A stretch of 64,000 nucleotides of DNA, from NCBI RefSeq assembly GCF_000332195.1, contig NZ_KB235922.1, forward strand, positions 2,008,211 to 2,072,210. The letters are read 5' to 3'. Source of the stretch: Pleurocapsa sp. PCC 7319. Lineage in GTDB: Bacteria > Cyanobacteriota > Cyanobacteriia > Cyanobacteriales > Xenococcaceae. The position numbers were made by a program, and so were the translations under genes. Under the pieces are notes generated by a model. That model had not been told where the DNA came from. It saw only the letters and a list, made by a program, of their open reading frames with translations, and did no database searches. Below are positions 47,968-58,313 of the stretch, one piece after another; the stretch's first letter is position 1; every line of letters begins with the position of its first letter.

Positions 47968-49206
47968 TGTTTTAACAAGTCCCATTCTACTGCCTATGCC
48001 TACGTGACTTATCAGACTGCTTATCTTAAGGCTAACTATCCCGTAGAATATATGTCAGCTTTACTGACAGCTAGTAGTGGCACTCAGGATAAAGTCGATA
48101 AATATCGGGAAAACGCCCAAAAAATGGGCATTACTATTCAACCACCTGATATCAACTGCTCAGAAGAAGAGTTTACACCCTTAGACAATAACAATATTCT
48201 GTTTGGCTTATCGGCAGTCAAAAATTTAGGACAGGGGGCGATCGAAAATATACTGCAAGCCAGAAAGGCAGATGGCAAATTTAAATCTCTAGCGGATTTT
48301 TGTGAACGGGTAGAACTACGTACCGTCAACCGTCGAGCATTGGAAACACTAATTTATTGTGGTGCCTTTGATCGAGTTCAAGCCAACCGCAGGCAGCTAA
48401 TTAATGATATTGATGTCGTAATTTCTTGGGCGCAAAAACGCAATAAAGAAAAAGCTAGCGGACAACTAAATCTGTTTGACATGATGAACAGTGGTCAAGA
48501 TGATAGCCAAACCCAAGATACCTTTGAGCAGGCACCCAGCACCCCCACCGTAGAAGATTTTCCTCTTCAAGAAAAGCTTCATTTAGAAAAAGAATATATT
48601 GGCTTTTACATCAGCGATCATCCTCTCAAAGCGGTTCACCAAGCAGCACAAATCCTATCCCCAATTAATCTCTCTGAATTGTCGGAACAAAAAGCTAAGC
48701 AAAAAGTAAGTGCCGTGGTCATGCTCAACTCTGTCAGGAAAATCATCACCAAAAAAGGTGATCCCATGGCTTTTGTCCAGATGGAAGACATTACAGGTGA
48801 AGCGGAAGGAACTATATTTCCCAGTACCTACAATGAGTTGGAGTCACTATTGGTAGAAGGTAAACAACTAATCGTTTGGGGGAAAGCCCAGCAGCGAAAT
48901 GATAAATATCAGTTAATTATTGATGATGCTGAAGCGATTGAACAAGTAAAAATGATTATGTTGGAAATTACGCCCGAGCAAGCTTTAGATCGAGCAAAAA
49001 GCAGTTATCTTAAACAAATTTTAGAGAAGCAAACTGCAGAAACAAATAAATTCAAAATTCCTGTTATTGCGGCGATTGGTACTGGCAAACAAAGACAATT
49101 TATTCGCTTTGGACAAAAGTTCTGGGTACAAAATCAGAGTCAAACTATAGCATCTTTACAAGAGGCAGGATTCAGAGTGCATTGCGAATCTTTAATTTCT
49201 GACTGA
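47860..49206 (+). CDS. dnaE: Split DnaE: C-terminal intein half plus C-terminal part of DNA polymerase III alpha
   Basis: Codons 1-36 are the C-terminal half of the cyanobacterial DnaE split intein ([18 protein letters not shown], then [16 protein letters not shown]), ending in Asn at 47965-47967. The next residue is the essential Cys of the extein ([12 protein letters not shown]), so trans-splicing should join this piece to an N-terminal DnaE made elsewhere. The extein continues through the polymerase fingers/HhH region ([14 protein letters not shown]) and the OB-fold ([14 protein letters not shown]). Catalytic Asp residues lie in the missing half. Confidence 0.96.
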   Translation: MVKIISRQSLGKQSVYDIGVAKDHNFLLANGMVASNCFNKSHSTAYAYVTYQTAYLKANYPVEYMSALLTASSGTQDKVDKYRENAQKMGITIQPPDINCSEEEFTPLDNNNILFGLSAVKNLGQGAIENILQARKADGKFKSLADFCERVELRTVNRRALETLIYCGAFDRVQANRRQLINDIDVVISWAQKRNKEKASGQLNLFDMMNSGQDDSQTQDTFEQAPSTPTVEDFPLQEKLHLEKEYIGFYISDHPLKAVHQAAQILSPINLSELSEQKAKQKVSAVVMLNSVRKIITKKGDPMAFVQMEDITGEAEGTIFPSTYNELESLLVEGKQLIVWGKAQQRNDKYQLIIDDAEAIEQVKMIMLEITPEQALDRAKSSYLKQILEKQTAETNKFKIPVIAAIGTGKQRQFIRFGQKFWVQNQSQTIASLQEAGFRVHCESLISD

Positions 49207-49505
49207 TTTTACTTAATATCTTATAGTTGTTTAGTGTTACTGATGTCATTAAGGATCAAAATTAGATTCTTTTTGAAACATTGAATATCATTGCTGATCG
49301 ATTATTTTAGATTAAAATGTAGAAGATAGATAGAATCATTGCCAAGAATAAATGTCAATTTTAGCAGACAGATGTAATATCAATTAAACACGTTTTTTTT
49401 AAACATTTTTTTGTATTTTTGACGAAGCAATAAAAACTATCACAAATATTTTATATTGCTAGACTCGAATATCAATATTCAGATATAAAAATATAATTCA
49501 ACCAG

Positions 49506-50045
49506 ATGGCTGATAAAAAATCCAAACTAACCTTAGTCGAGTTAAATAAAGCAGATTTAGCAAAAGGTAGACATGTCTTAATTGTCGAGTCTCCTGAATC
49601 ACGGCGAGCAGTCTCTCTTAATGTCAATGTATTTTCCATGGGTCGTCATCCAAATAACGATCTTATCCTGAACGATCCCCTTGCTTCTAGACATCATGCC
49701 ACTGTAGCTTGGATGAGATATACGGATGATCGACTTAAAAGTGATTATTCTTACTGGATTATTGATGGCAAAGGAAAAAGAAAGAGAAGCCGTAATGGTA
49801 TTATTGTTAATGGCAAAAAAAAATCTCTACACCGCTTAACTTCTGGCGATACTGTTCATATTGGCAACAATATCAAAATTTCTTATAGTTACATTGCTTA
49901 TAGTACAGATAATAGCCAGTTCTTAAATTACTGCAATGAAGAAAAAGCAGAATATAATCCTATTTTCACTAATGATAAATCTTATAAAGAAACTGCCATT
50001 GTAGATGATCCTGGGTTTATTGAAGACACTATTGTCAAAGATTAG
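49506..50045 (+). CDS. FHA domain protein
   Basis: A 179-residue protein. The FHA domain (residues about 20-130) has MGRHPNNDLIL, then DPLASRHHATV and NGIIVNG, i.e. the phosphothreonine-binding Arg, Ser and His residues. The C-terminal 50 residues are not recognised. Such proteins read Thr phosphorylation; the two Ser/Thr kinases near 30-32 kb are possible writers, but no direct link is visible. Confidence 0.87.
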   Translation: MADKKSKLTLVELNKADLAKGRHVLIVESPESRRAVSLNVNVFSMGRHPNNDLILNDPLASRHHATVAWMRYTDDRLKSDYSYWIIDGKGKRKRSRNGIIVNGKKKSLHRLTSGDTVHIGNNIKISYSYIAYSTDNSQFLNYCNEEKAEYNPIFTNDKSYKETAIVDDPGFIEDTIVKD

Positions 50046-50192
50046 TATTAACTCGATTTGAAGACTTGATCTTTGATTTATTGATTAGAGTTAGCGAAAA
50101 GTTTTAGATTCGTAATTCAGAAAATCGTTTAATATTACCAAGCAGTTTGGTTGTTCGATATGCTAACAGTCCAGATAAGCTGAGATTTTATT

Positions 50193-50567
50193 TCAGATCG
50201 TAATTTCCCAACCGCTGCCGAGCCAAATATTATATTTTTGAAAACTTTTGGCAATCAAGCTATGTAGAGCGAAAGCAAAGCCATAGTCCCAAATTTGAAT
50301 TTCCAGATCTGTCTTTCTTGGTAAGGCTTCAATTCTAATTGGTATATTGATAGGCAAATTCTGATAAGCGTGTTTGCCTGCATTGGTAAAACCTACGGCT
50401 AAAGTCAACCTACACTGTAGCCAATCGCGATCGGGTATAAAATCAAGATAAATTTGATTAAATTGACTCAATACTCGGTCTAATGCCTTCAAATCACTTA
50501 AGACTTCAATGCTAATTGTTCGTAGTACTTTCAACTTGTACTTCACTTCAATGAAAAAAACAGGCAA
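50193..50567 (-). pseudogene. Anti-sigma factor kinase (RsbW-like), degenerate and probably frameshifted
   Basis: The frame matches the HATPase/RsbW pattern of cyanobacteria: WLQCRLTLAVGFTNAGKHAY with the ATP-binding Asn62, then PIRIE and LEIQIWDYG. The conserved N-box Glu is replaced by Val58. The frame stops at 124 residues in GSGWEITI, where the family has a GGRGLxIM segment. Reading on after a 2-nt shift gives RSEIKSQLIWT, resembling the family's C-terminal strand. Without functional N- and G2-boxes kinase activity is unlikely. Confidence 0.65.
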
Positions 50568-50815
50568 AAATATTGCTACAGTATGTGTTTTATGATGATT
50601 GTCTGCTTAATTTTTGGATTACGTCATGGTAGTGTAATTTTCATCCGACTTATGTTTTCCCTTTTTTTTTAGTATCCTCAAAGATATGATTAATTGGAAT
50701 TAATATCCTCAGTTTAACAATGCTAAGTGGCTTTTTGCTCAGAGATTATTCAGTCGTTATTAGGCAGTAATTGCCATAAACTTCGGTCATAAGACAGGAA
50801 AACTACGATTTTACT

Positions 50816-51949
50816 ATGGCTCAAATTCTGATTATTGACGATGACTCCACAACTCAACTGCTTTTAGAGAGAACTCTAAGTCTGCAGGGCTATGATATTA
50901 CTTTGGCAAGTGATGGAGAGGAAGGTTTAATTAAAGCAAAGACCATTTGCCCAGCATTGATTATTTGTGATTGGATTATGCCTCGTAAAAATGGCTTAGA
51001 AGTATGTCGTCAAATCAAATCTACTGCTGAATTATCGACTACTTTTTTTATTTTATTGACTTCTTTAGATTCGATAGAAGATCGAGTTAAAGGTTTAGAT
51101 GCTGGAGCAGACGATTTTTTGTGTAAGCCTATTGAAATGAATGAGCTTAAAGCTAGAGTTAGGGCTGGGTTGAGACTGCATCAGTTAAGTAGAGATCTGC
51201 AAACTCAAAAACAATTACTAGAAGCAGAATTGGCTGAGGCAGCAGAGTATGTAAGTACTATTTTGCCTGAACCGCTACAACATCCTTCTCTTAGTATTGA
51301 TGTTTGCTTTATTCCTTCACGACAATTAGGAGGAGATAGTTTTGATTATTTTTGGTTAGACGATCGCCATATTGTCTTTTATTTATTAGATGTTTCTGGA
51401 CATGGTTTAAGAGCTTCTTTACCATCTTTAGCTGTGGTTAATTTACTGAGATCACGAGGTTTGAGTAATGTAGATTACTATCAACCAGATTCAGTTTTAA
51501 GCGGGTTAAACCAAGCTTTCCAAATGAGCGATCGCAATGATAAGTATTTTACTATTTGGTATGGTGTTTATGATCGATTTAGTCGCAGCCTAACTTATTC
51601 AAGTGCAGGGCATCCTCCAGCGATTTTGTTGCCGCCAACAAAGAAGGGCTCAGAGCAACGTCTTAAAACTCCAGGAGTACCAGTGGGGATGTTTCCTGAC
51701 ATCAAATATGTCAATGCTTCTTGTCAAATCGTAGCCAATTCTAGCTTATATTTGTTCAGTGATGGACTTTATGATATTGAGCAAAAAGCTAGTAGTCACT
51801 GGGGATTAGATCGATTAATTAATTTACTTCATAAGTATCAAACTACACCAAAACGAGATTTGAAGCGTTTGTTGCAGTACATAAGAACCTGGCATCCCAA
51901 TTTTCAATTTGAAGATGATTTATCCATCTTACAAATAGATTTTTCTTGA
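50816..51949 (+). CDS. Response regulator with PP2C (SpoIIE/RsbU-type) phosphatase domain
   Basis: A 377-residue protein. Residues 1-122 are a receiver (IIDDDSTTQLL, phospho-Asp in CDWIMPRKNG, Lys in KPIEMNE), then a short coiled linker, then a PP2C-like phosphatase (LGGDSFDYFWLD, DVSGHGLRASLPS, SSAGHPPAILL, LFSDGLYD) with its metal-binding Asps intact. It would dephosphorylate a STAS antagonist in a partner-switching circuit, such as the one at 51994. An ATG at 50816 follows a weak AGGA-containing leader. Confidence 0.92.
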   Translation: MAQILIIDDDSTTQLLLERTLSLQGYDITLASDGEEGLIKAKTICPALIICDWIMPRKNGLEVCRQIKSTAELSTTFFILLTSLDSIEDRVKGLDAGADDFLCKPIEMNELKARVRAGLRLHQLSRDLQTQKQLLEAELAEAAEYVSTILPEPLQHPSLSIDVCFIPSRQLGGDSFDYFWLDDRHIVFYLLDVSGHGLRASLPSLAVVNLLRSRGLSNVDYYQPDSVLSGLNQAFQMSDRNDKYFTIWYGVYDRFSRSLTYSSAGHPPAILLPPTKKGSEQRLKTPGVPVGMFPDIKYVNASCQIVANSSLYLFSDGLYDIEQKASSHWGLDRLINLLHKYQTTPKRDLKRLLQYIRTWHPNFQFEDDLSILQIDFS

Positions 51950-51993
51950 TACATTGGAAGTAGGTCAGCTATACTCGAAGGAATCTGAAGAAC

Positions 51994-52317
51994 TTACTGT
52001 TGTTGTAAATGCTTAGTAAATTCTTCGCGGTTCTCACAGATAGAAAAGTAGCTATCCATACTAGTCAGCTCAAACAACATTTTAATTTGCTCATTAATCG
52101 AACATAAGAACAGCTTAACGCCAGCAGCGTTCATTGTTTTCAAGGCTTTAACCAAAGCTCCTAGACCAGAACTGTCCATAAAAGTGACATTGCTGAAATC
52201 AACTAAAATAAAGTTTACGCCGCTTTCTATATGTTGCTCTATTTGACGTTGAAACTTAGCAGTTTTAGTTCCGTCTAAAATCCCTTCAGGTTCAAGTATC
52301 TGAACAACAGAATTCAT
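51994..52317 (-). CDS. STAS-domain anti-sigma factor antagonist (RsbV-like)
   Basis: A 107-residue STAS protein: VQILEPEGILDGTKTAKFQR, FILVDFSNVTFMDSSGLGAL. The phosphorylatable serine in DSSGLGAL is present. In partner switching the dephosphorylated form binds and removes the anti-sigma kinase. It is convergent with the phosphatase gene (44 bp between stops). Confidence 0.93.
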   Translation of the reverse strand: MNSVVQILEPEGILDGTKTAKFQRQIEQHIESGVNFILVDFSNVTFMDSSGLGALVKALKTMNAAGVKLFLCSINEQIKMLFELTSMDSYFSICENREEFTKHLQQQ

Positions 52318-52580
52318 ATAGTAAAAGTTATTTAATAATTGGAAGCATTAGCCAGTATAACAAAAGAACCAAAATATAACGAGAGTTAATTACTATCAAA
52401 GGTAATACAATAGGTGCTGATTAAACGATCTTTAACCACCTAAATGAGAGGTAAAAGGAGGAAGATTTTCGTTGCCCATTCATGCCATAGGTTCACTATT
52501 TTTAGTATTTATAGTTTATTAGGCTATTTTCAACTTAGACTAATCTTACGCAATTGTTAGAACAAGGAATTATAAATTTA

Positions 52581-54257
52581 ATGGAAGCATATGATGCGAT
52601 CGTTATTGGTGCGGGTCATAACGGACTTGTTTGTGCCGCCTACTTGCTCAATGCTGGCTATAGCGTCTTATTATTAGAAAAACGAGCTGTTCCTGGTGGT
52701 GCTGCCACTACAGAAGAAGCACTACCAGAAAGCGCGCCTGGCTTTAAGTTTAATCTCTGTGCCATTGACCATGAATTTATCTTTCTTGGTCCAATTATCG
52801 AAGAACTACAGCTTCAGCGGTACGGTTTAAAATATCTTACCTGTGACCCCCATACATTTTGCCCCCATCCCGATGGCAAGTACTTTTTAGCTCATCAATC
52901 TTTAGCCAAAACTCAAGCCTCGATCGCCCGCTACAGTAAAAGAGATGCTGCTAAATACGGAGAATTTATTAATTATTGGTCAAAATTAATGAGTGCGATC
53001 GCACCTTTTTTTAATGCACCACCCCAATCTATTTTAGGCATTGCTCAAGGTTACAAAGGTAAAAATATAGCTGACGTTCTAGCGATCGCAGGTTCTAAAG
53101 ACAAGGCGTTGAACTTTATTCGTACCATGATTACCGCGCCCGAAGATTTACTCCATGAATACTTTGATACTGAGTTAGTTAAAGCTCCCTTAGCGAGATT
53201 AGCTGCAGAAATTGGTGCTCCCCCTTCCCAGAAAGGTATTACAGCAGGGTTAATGATGTTAGCGATGCGTCATCATCCAGGAATGGCTCGTCCCCAAGGT
53301 GGTACAGGGGCATTAACTCAAGCCTTGGTCAAACTTGTCACAGCCAAAGGGGGCAAGATTCTTACCGAACAAATGGTTCAGGAAGTAATAGTGGACGATA
53401 ATCGTGCCGTTGGGGTTAAAGTTGCGGGGGGTCAAGAATATCGGGCTAGTCGAGCAGTCATTTCTAATATTGATGTGCGGAGGTTGTTTTTGCAGTTAAT
53501 TGCTCCTGATGTGGTTAATCCCAACTTAAGAGAAAAAGTTGATCGTCGCCTTACTAATAATAATGAAACTATTCTCAAAATAGACTGTGCTTTATCGGAA
53601 GCACCCCGTTTTACAGCTTACGATCGCGATGATAACGAGCATCTAATTGGTACAGTATTAATTGCTGATTCTATGGCTCATGTAGAACAAGCTCATGCTT
53701 TAGCAACTATGGGGCAAATTCCTGATGCTAATCCCTCAATGTATCTTGATATTCCTTCGATTTTAGATCCTACTCTGGCTCCAGAAGGAAAACATACCCT
53801 TTGGATTGAATTTTTTGCCCCCTACCAAATCGCCGGGAAAGAAGGAACAGGACTACACGGTACGGGATGGACAGACGAACTCAAAAACCAGGTTGCCGAT
53901 AACGTAATTAATAAGCTAGCTGACTATGCACCTAATATTAAAGATTCAATTATTGCTCGCCGAGTAGAAAGCCCTGCCGAATTAGGAGAGAGATTAGGTT
54001 CCTATAAAGGTAACTACTATCATCTGGATATGACCTTAGATCAAATGATCTTTTTACGTCCTTTACCTGAAATAGCTAACTACACCACACCAATCAAAAA
54101 CCTTTATCTTACAGGGGCAGGAACTCATCCAGGAGGATCAATTTCAGGAATGCCTGGACGTAACTGTGCCCGTGTATTTTTAAACCAGCAACAGCCTTTA
54201 GTCAAAGCACAACAATCAGTTAGTTCTATTTTGCGATCGCTTTTGGGCATCGATTAA
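52581..54257 (+). CDS. crtO: Beta-carotene ketolase CrtO
   Basis: A 558-residue FAD-dependent desaturase-like enzyme that puts keto groups on beta-carotene (echinenone, canthaxanthin). The FAD site is AIVIGAGHNGLVCAAYLL near the N-terminus. Long stretches resemble Synechocystis CrtO, for example NRCAIDHEFIFLGP-like AIDHEFIFLGP, PPSQKGITAGLMMLAMRHH and HPGGSISGMPGRNCARVFL. The frame opens at a TTG (52554), but the ATG at 52581 gives the family N-terminus. Related enzymes (bacterial P-oxygenases) are the alternative; the resemblance to CrtO is strong. Confidence 0.93.
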   Translation: MEAYDAIVIGAGHNGLVCAAYLLNAGYSVLLLEKRAVPGGAATTEEALPESAPGFKFNLCAIDHEFIFLGPIIEELQLQRYGLKYLTCDPHTFCPHPDGKYFLAHQSLAKTQASIARYSKRDAAKYGEFINYWSKLMSAIAPFFNAPPQSILGIAQGYKGKNIADVLAIAGSKDKALNFIRTMITAPEDLLHEYFDTELVKAPLARLAAEIGAPPSQKGITAGLMMLAMRHHPGMARPQGGTGALTQALVKLVTAKGGKILTEQMVQEVIVDDNRAVGVKVAGGQEYRASRAVISNIDVRRLFLQLIAPDVVNPNLREKVDRRLTNNNETILKIDCALSEAPRFTAYDRDDNEHLIGTVLIADSMAHVEQAHALATMGQIPDANPSMYLDIPSILDPTLAPEGKHTLWIEFFAPYQIAGKEGTGLHGTGWTDELKNQVADNVINKLADYAPNIKDSIIARRVESPAELGERLGSYKGNYYHLDMTLDQMIFLRPLPEIANYTTPIKNLYLTGAGTHPGGSISGMPGRNCARVFLNQQQPLVKAQQSVSSILRSLLGID

Positions 54258-54336
54258 AATTCTCCCTTAAGATGATAGCTTCGAGTTATTTCAGGGAACT
54301 CTAACTCTATGTAGTACTAATTCCTGGCTCGGTTTC

Positions 54337-56199
54337 TTGAATACAACTCAAGCTCAAAATTCTCTTACTAATATTCTTATCGTTGATGATACCCCAGATA
54401 ATTTGGATTTGCTGGCTGCTATTCTTCAAAAACGGGGTTATCAGACTATTTGTGTTGATAATGGTGTGGAAGCAATCAAAATTGCGCAATCTGGTTGGGC
54501 TGAACTAATTTTATTAGATATTCAGATGCCCGATCTCGATGGCTATCAGGTATGTACACAACTTAAATCAGCAGATCAAACTAAGGATATTCCAGTTATA
54601 TTCATTAGCGCTTTAGATGATTTTGCTGATAAGAAGAAAGCCTTTCAAGTTGGGGGAGTAGACTACATCAATAAACCCTTTGAAATTAAAGAGGTTGTGG
54701 TTAGAGTTGCCAATCAAATGGCGATTCAGTCTAGCAAGAGTAAGATTATTGAACTTAATAGCCAACTAGAACAAAAGGTTAAAGAGCGTACCGCTGAATT
54801 AGAAGAGAGTAATCAGCACCTGCAACAAGAAATCAATCGCCGTCAACAAGCTCAAGATAGATTGTTAAAGATGGCTCTCAATGATCCTATAACTGGTTTT
54901 GCCAATCGCAATTCTTTTAGTAGTAGGCTCAAACAAGCTTTAAAAACTAGCGAAAAACATCCTGATTATTTTTTTGCAGTTATTCTACTCGAATGTGATC
55001 GCTTTAAGCAGATTAAACGTACCCTGAGTCATATTGATAGTAATCAGCTATTAATGGCAATAGCTCATGCCCTAGATTCTTGTTTGCCTGAATCAGCTTT
55101 ATTGAGTCGGTTAGAAGGTGAAGAGTTTGCCATTTTTTTGGATCGGATTCAAGATGAAAATGATGCGATCGTCATAGTGGAGAAAATTCAACATAAACTA
55201 ACTAAACCTTTTGACATTAAACGACGCCAAATATTAATTAATGCCAATATTGGTATAGTGATCGGTAATCAAGATTATCAAGATATAGATCGTTTATTTA
55301 ATGATGCCGAGATTGCTATGCAGCAAGCTCTAGAACTTGAAGGCGATCGCTATCAGGTATTTAAGCCAGAAATGTATATTCAACTCCAAGAAGATAGAGA
55401 GTTTGCTAATCATGAAATCGCATTAATACAAGCAATTAAACGTCAAGAATTTATTAATTATTATTTACCCATTACATCTTTAAGAAAGCATAATGTAATT
55501 GAATTAGAAGCTTTAGTTCGTTGGTATCATCCCCAAAAAGGCATGATTTCGCCACATGATTTTATTATGGAAGCAGAAGAGATGGGATTGATGAATTCCA
55601 TCGGCAACTTAGTTTTAAAACAAGCTTGCAAACATATTAAATACTGGCAACAAAGTAATAAAAATCAACAGAATTTGGGTATTTGTATCAACTTATCGAC
55701 TAAACAATTTTTTCATTCTGGCTTGATCTCTAAAGTTGATTTAATCTTACGTAAAACAAAAATACAGGGAAAACACCTTAAATTTGATATTCCTGAATTG
55801 GCAATTATCGAGAATTCCACAATTGCCCTCAAGATTTTACAAGAGTTAAAAAAACGTCAGGTTAAACTCAGTTTAGATAATTTCGGGATTGGTTATTCTT
55901 CCTTAACCTGTCTGCATCGCTTTCCTTTTGATGAACTAAAAATAGACCGTTCTTTATTTGCTCATATTGGTCAAAAAACCCCAAATTTAGAACTGGAAAC
56001 ATCTGCTACCCTTTTACTTAAGCAGATTATTACCATCGCCCATCAACTGAATATGGTGGTTACAGCTACAGGAATAGAAAATAATTATCAGCTAAATTTA
56101 CTCAAAGATCTAGGATGCGATCGTGGACAAGGACATCTAATTTCTCAATTACTAGATCCAGATTCCGTCGAACAATTTCTCATAAACTTCTATCAATAA
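54337..56199 (+). CDS. Response regulator with degenerate GGDEF and EAL domains
   Basis: A 620-residue protein starting at a TTG (MNTTQAQNS), preferred for lack of an ATG upstream. Residues about 10-130 are a receiver (ILIVDDTPDNLDLL, phospho-Asp in LLDIQMPDLDGY, Lys in NKPFEI). A coiled coil follows, then GGDEF (175-335), whose signature reads EGEEF, so cyclase activity is doubtful. The EAL domain (355-615) has LEALVRWYHPQ and NLSTKQF, but DDFGTGYSS is LDNFGIGYSS, with one metal-binding Asp changed to Asn. It may be a binding-only or adaptor protein in c-di-GMP signalling. Confidence 0.88.
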   Translation: MNTTQAQNSLTNILIVDDTPDNLDLLAAILQKRGYQTICVDNGVEAIKIAQSGWAELILLDIQMPDLDGYQVCTQLKSADQTKDIPVIFISALDDFADKKKAFQVGGVDYINKPFEIKEVVVRVANQMAIQSSKSKIIELNSQLEQKVKERTAELEESNQHLQQEINRRQQAQDRLLKMALNDPITGFANRNSFSSRLKQALKTSEKHPDYFFAVILLECDRFKQIKRTLSHIDSNQLLMAIAHALDSCLPESALLSRLEGEEFAIFLDRIQDENDAIVIVEKIQHKLTKPFDIKRRQILINANIGIVIGNQDYQDIDRLFNDAEIAMQQALELEGDRYQVFKPEMYIQLQEDREFANHEIALIQAIKRQEFINYYLPITSLRKHNVIELEALVRWYHPQKGMISPHDFIMEAEEMGLMNSIGNLVLKQACKHIKYWQQSNKNQQNLGICINLSTKQFFHSGLISKVDLILRKTKIQGKHLKFDIPELAIIENSTIALKILQELKKRQVKLSLDNFGIGYSSLTCLHRFPFDELKIDRSLFAHIGQKTPNLELETSATLLLKQIITIAHQLNMVVTATGIENNYQLNLLKDLGCDRGQGHLISQLLDPDSVEQFLINFYQ

Positions 56200-56507
56200 C
56201 TATTCTTAAGTGGAAGTAACCTCGCTCCCGCCTGAAGGTAGGAAGCTTTACCCCAACCTCTCCTAAAGGATGAGGGGATCTCAGAACTTATTATGAGAAA
56301 GAAGCCAATTCACATCAGGTGAAAATTTTTCCTAACCAGCTAATATTGCGTTACCCTCATACAAGTTGAATATGTTATGTCAATTTGGAAAATACTTGAG
56401 ATACACAATATTGTCGTAAGGGCGAACCGCCGTTCGCCCCTACAAATAATCTGTCTTACCTAAAAACTGAAATGATATTACTTGGTGTGTGAGGGTTTAT
56501 AGATACA
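56200..56507. other. Intergenic with a repeat hairpin
   Basis: The perfect 8-bp hairpin GGGCGAAC (56420-56427)/GTTCGCCC (56432-56439) with loop CGCC is the same repeat found at 1559-1578. A CTCCTAAAGGATGAGGGGATCT-like imperfect palindrome lies near 56260. No gene recognised. Confidence 0.55.
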
Positions 56508-58088
56508 ATGCGAGCTTTACTAATTTATCCAGTCTTTCCTCAAACCTTTTGGTCTTATGACAAAATTCTAGAACTAGTTGACCGCAAAGTACTACTACCA
56601 CCTTTGGGGATGCTTACTGTGGCGGCAATCTTACCTCAAGATTGGGAATTTAAACTGGTTGACCGCAACATTAGGGACGTTACCGAAGCAGAATGGGGGT
56701 GGGCAGAATTAGTGATCTTTTCTGCCATGATTGTGCAAAAACAAGATTTATTAGAGCAAATCAAAGAAGCAAAAAGACGGAATAAATTAGTTGCCGTGGG
56801 TGGTCCTTATTCTACTTCTTTACCAGATGAACCAAAGGGTGCGGGAGCAGACTTTTTAATCTTAGATGAAGGCGAAATTACCCTTCCGATGTTTGTTGAA
56901 GCGATCGCGCAAGGAAAAACTAGTGGTATTTTTCGTACTACAGAAAAGCCTGATGTCACTATAACACCTATCCCTCGCTACGATTTATTAGAATTGGATG
57001 CCTATGATTCTATGTCGGTTCAATTTTCTCGGGGATGTCCTTTTCAGTGTGAATTCTGCGATATTATTGTCCTTTATGGTCGTAAACCTCGCACCAAAAA
57101 ACCATTACAACTTCTCCAAGAATTAGATTATCTTTATGAATTGGGTTGGCGAAGATCAATCTTTATGGTGGATGATAACTTTATCGGCAATAAACGCAAC
57201 GTTAAATTGCTGCTGAAAGAATTAAAAACTTGGCAAGAAGAACATCAATATCCCTTTGATTTTAATACTGAGGCTTCTGTAGATTTAGCTGCCGATCCCG
57301 AACTAATGGAATTAATGGTGCAGTGTAATTTTAACGCCGTCTTTTTAGGCATCGAAACCCCAGACGAATCTAGTTTGCAACTAACTAAAAAGTTCCAAAA
57401 TACCCGTAGTTCTCTAGCCGATACTGTAGATAAAATGATTCAGGCAGGATTACGTCCTATGGCAGGATTTATCATTGGCTTTGACGGTGAGAAAAAAGGT
57501 GCAGGTCAGAGAATTATTGATTTTGTAGAGGAAGCAGCTATCCCCACAGCGATGTTCGGGATGTTGCAAGCTCTACCCTTAACTGCTTTGTGGGAACGTT
57601 TGGAAAAAGAAAATCGTTTACGAGACAGCACCAGAAAAGATATCAATCAAACTACCTTGATGAACTTTATTCCCACTCGTCCCATTGAAGACATTGCTCA
57701 GGAATACATCGAAGCATTTTGGACACTATATGAACCCAAAAGGTATTTAGATCGTGTATATCGTTGTTTCCTTAAATTGGGCGTTCCCAAGCATGAATCC
57801 TCCTTTACAATGCCCAATTGGGTAGATATCAGAGCTTTAGGCATCGTCATCTGGCGACAGGGTTTTAAACGTAGTACTCGTTGGCAGTTTTGGCATCATC
57901 TATTTGGTATTTTGCGCCATAATCCTGGGGTTTGGGAACATTACCTAACTATGTGCGCTCACAACGAACATTTTTTAGAATATCGCCAAATTGTGCGAGA
58001 TGAAATTGAAGCCCAGTTAGCAGAATTCCAAGCACAGGAAAAACAATTGCAACAAGTTCCTTCTGAAAAGATAGATGCGATTGCGTAG
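56508..58088 (+). CDS. B12-binding radical SAM protein with DUF4070-like C-terminus
   Basis: A 526-residue protein. Residues 1 to about 140 form a cobalamin-binding-like Rossmann domain (PPLGMLTVAAILP, KLVDRNIRD, VAVGGPYSTS). The radical SAM cluster site is Cys177, Cys181, Cys184 in RGCPFQCEFC. The C-terminal region (RPIEDIAQEYIEAFWTLYEP) resembles DUF4070, found in B12-dependent methylases such as the hopanoid enzyme HpnP. Hopanoid methylation is possible but not shown, as no hopanoid genes are beside it. The cobalamin role is inferred from the domain only. Confidence 0.85.
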   Translation: MRALLIYPVFPQTFWSYDKILELVDRKVLLPPLGMLTVAAILPQDWEFKLVDRNIRDVTEAEWGWAELVIFSAMIVQKQDLLEQIKEAKRRNKLVAVGGPYSTSLPDEPKGAGADFLILDEGEITLPMFVEAIAQGKTSGIFRTTEKPDVTITPIPRYDLLELDAYDSMSVQFSRGCPFQCEFCDIIVLYGRKPRTKKPLQLLQELDYLYELGWRRSIFMVDDNFIGNKRNVKLLLKELKTWQEEHQYPFDFNTEASVDLAADPELMELMVQCNFNAVFLGIETPDESSLQLTKKFQNTRSSLADTVDKMIQAGLRPMAGFIIGFDGEKKGAGQRIIDFVEEAAIPTAMFGMLQALPLTALWERLEKENRLRDSTRKDINQTTLMNFIPTRPIEDIAQEYIEAFWTLYEPKRYLDRVYRCFLKLGVPKHESSFTMPNWVDIRALGIVIWRQGFKRSTRWQFWHHLFGILRHNPGVWEHYLTMCAHNEHFLEYRQIVRDEIEAQLAEFQAQEKQLQQVPSEKIDAIA

Positions 58089-58313
58089 CCTGGACAGAGC
58101 CCAATCGCTTAGCCCGAAAGTAGTTCAATCGCCTATTTTGAAACGAATCCAATGCAATAATCAAAACAGAGAATTAGCTAAGACAACACTCACGCACAGT
58201 CTTAAAAGTTAGATTCGATTTTTAGGGAAGTATTGCCATAGAGAAAACAAAAAGCTAGCTTAGACTCTGCTACCCTTGGTTTTGTTTCCAGAGCATAATA
58301 GGCGATCGCCCTA

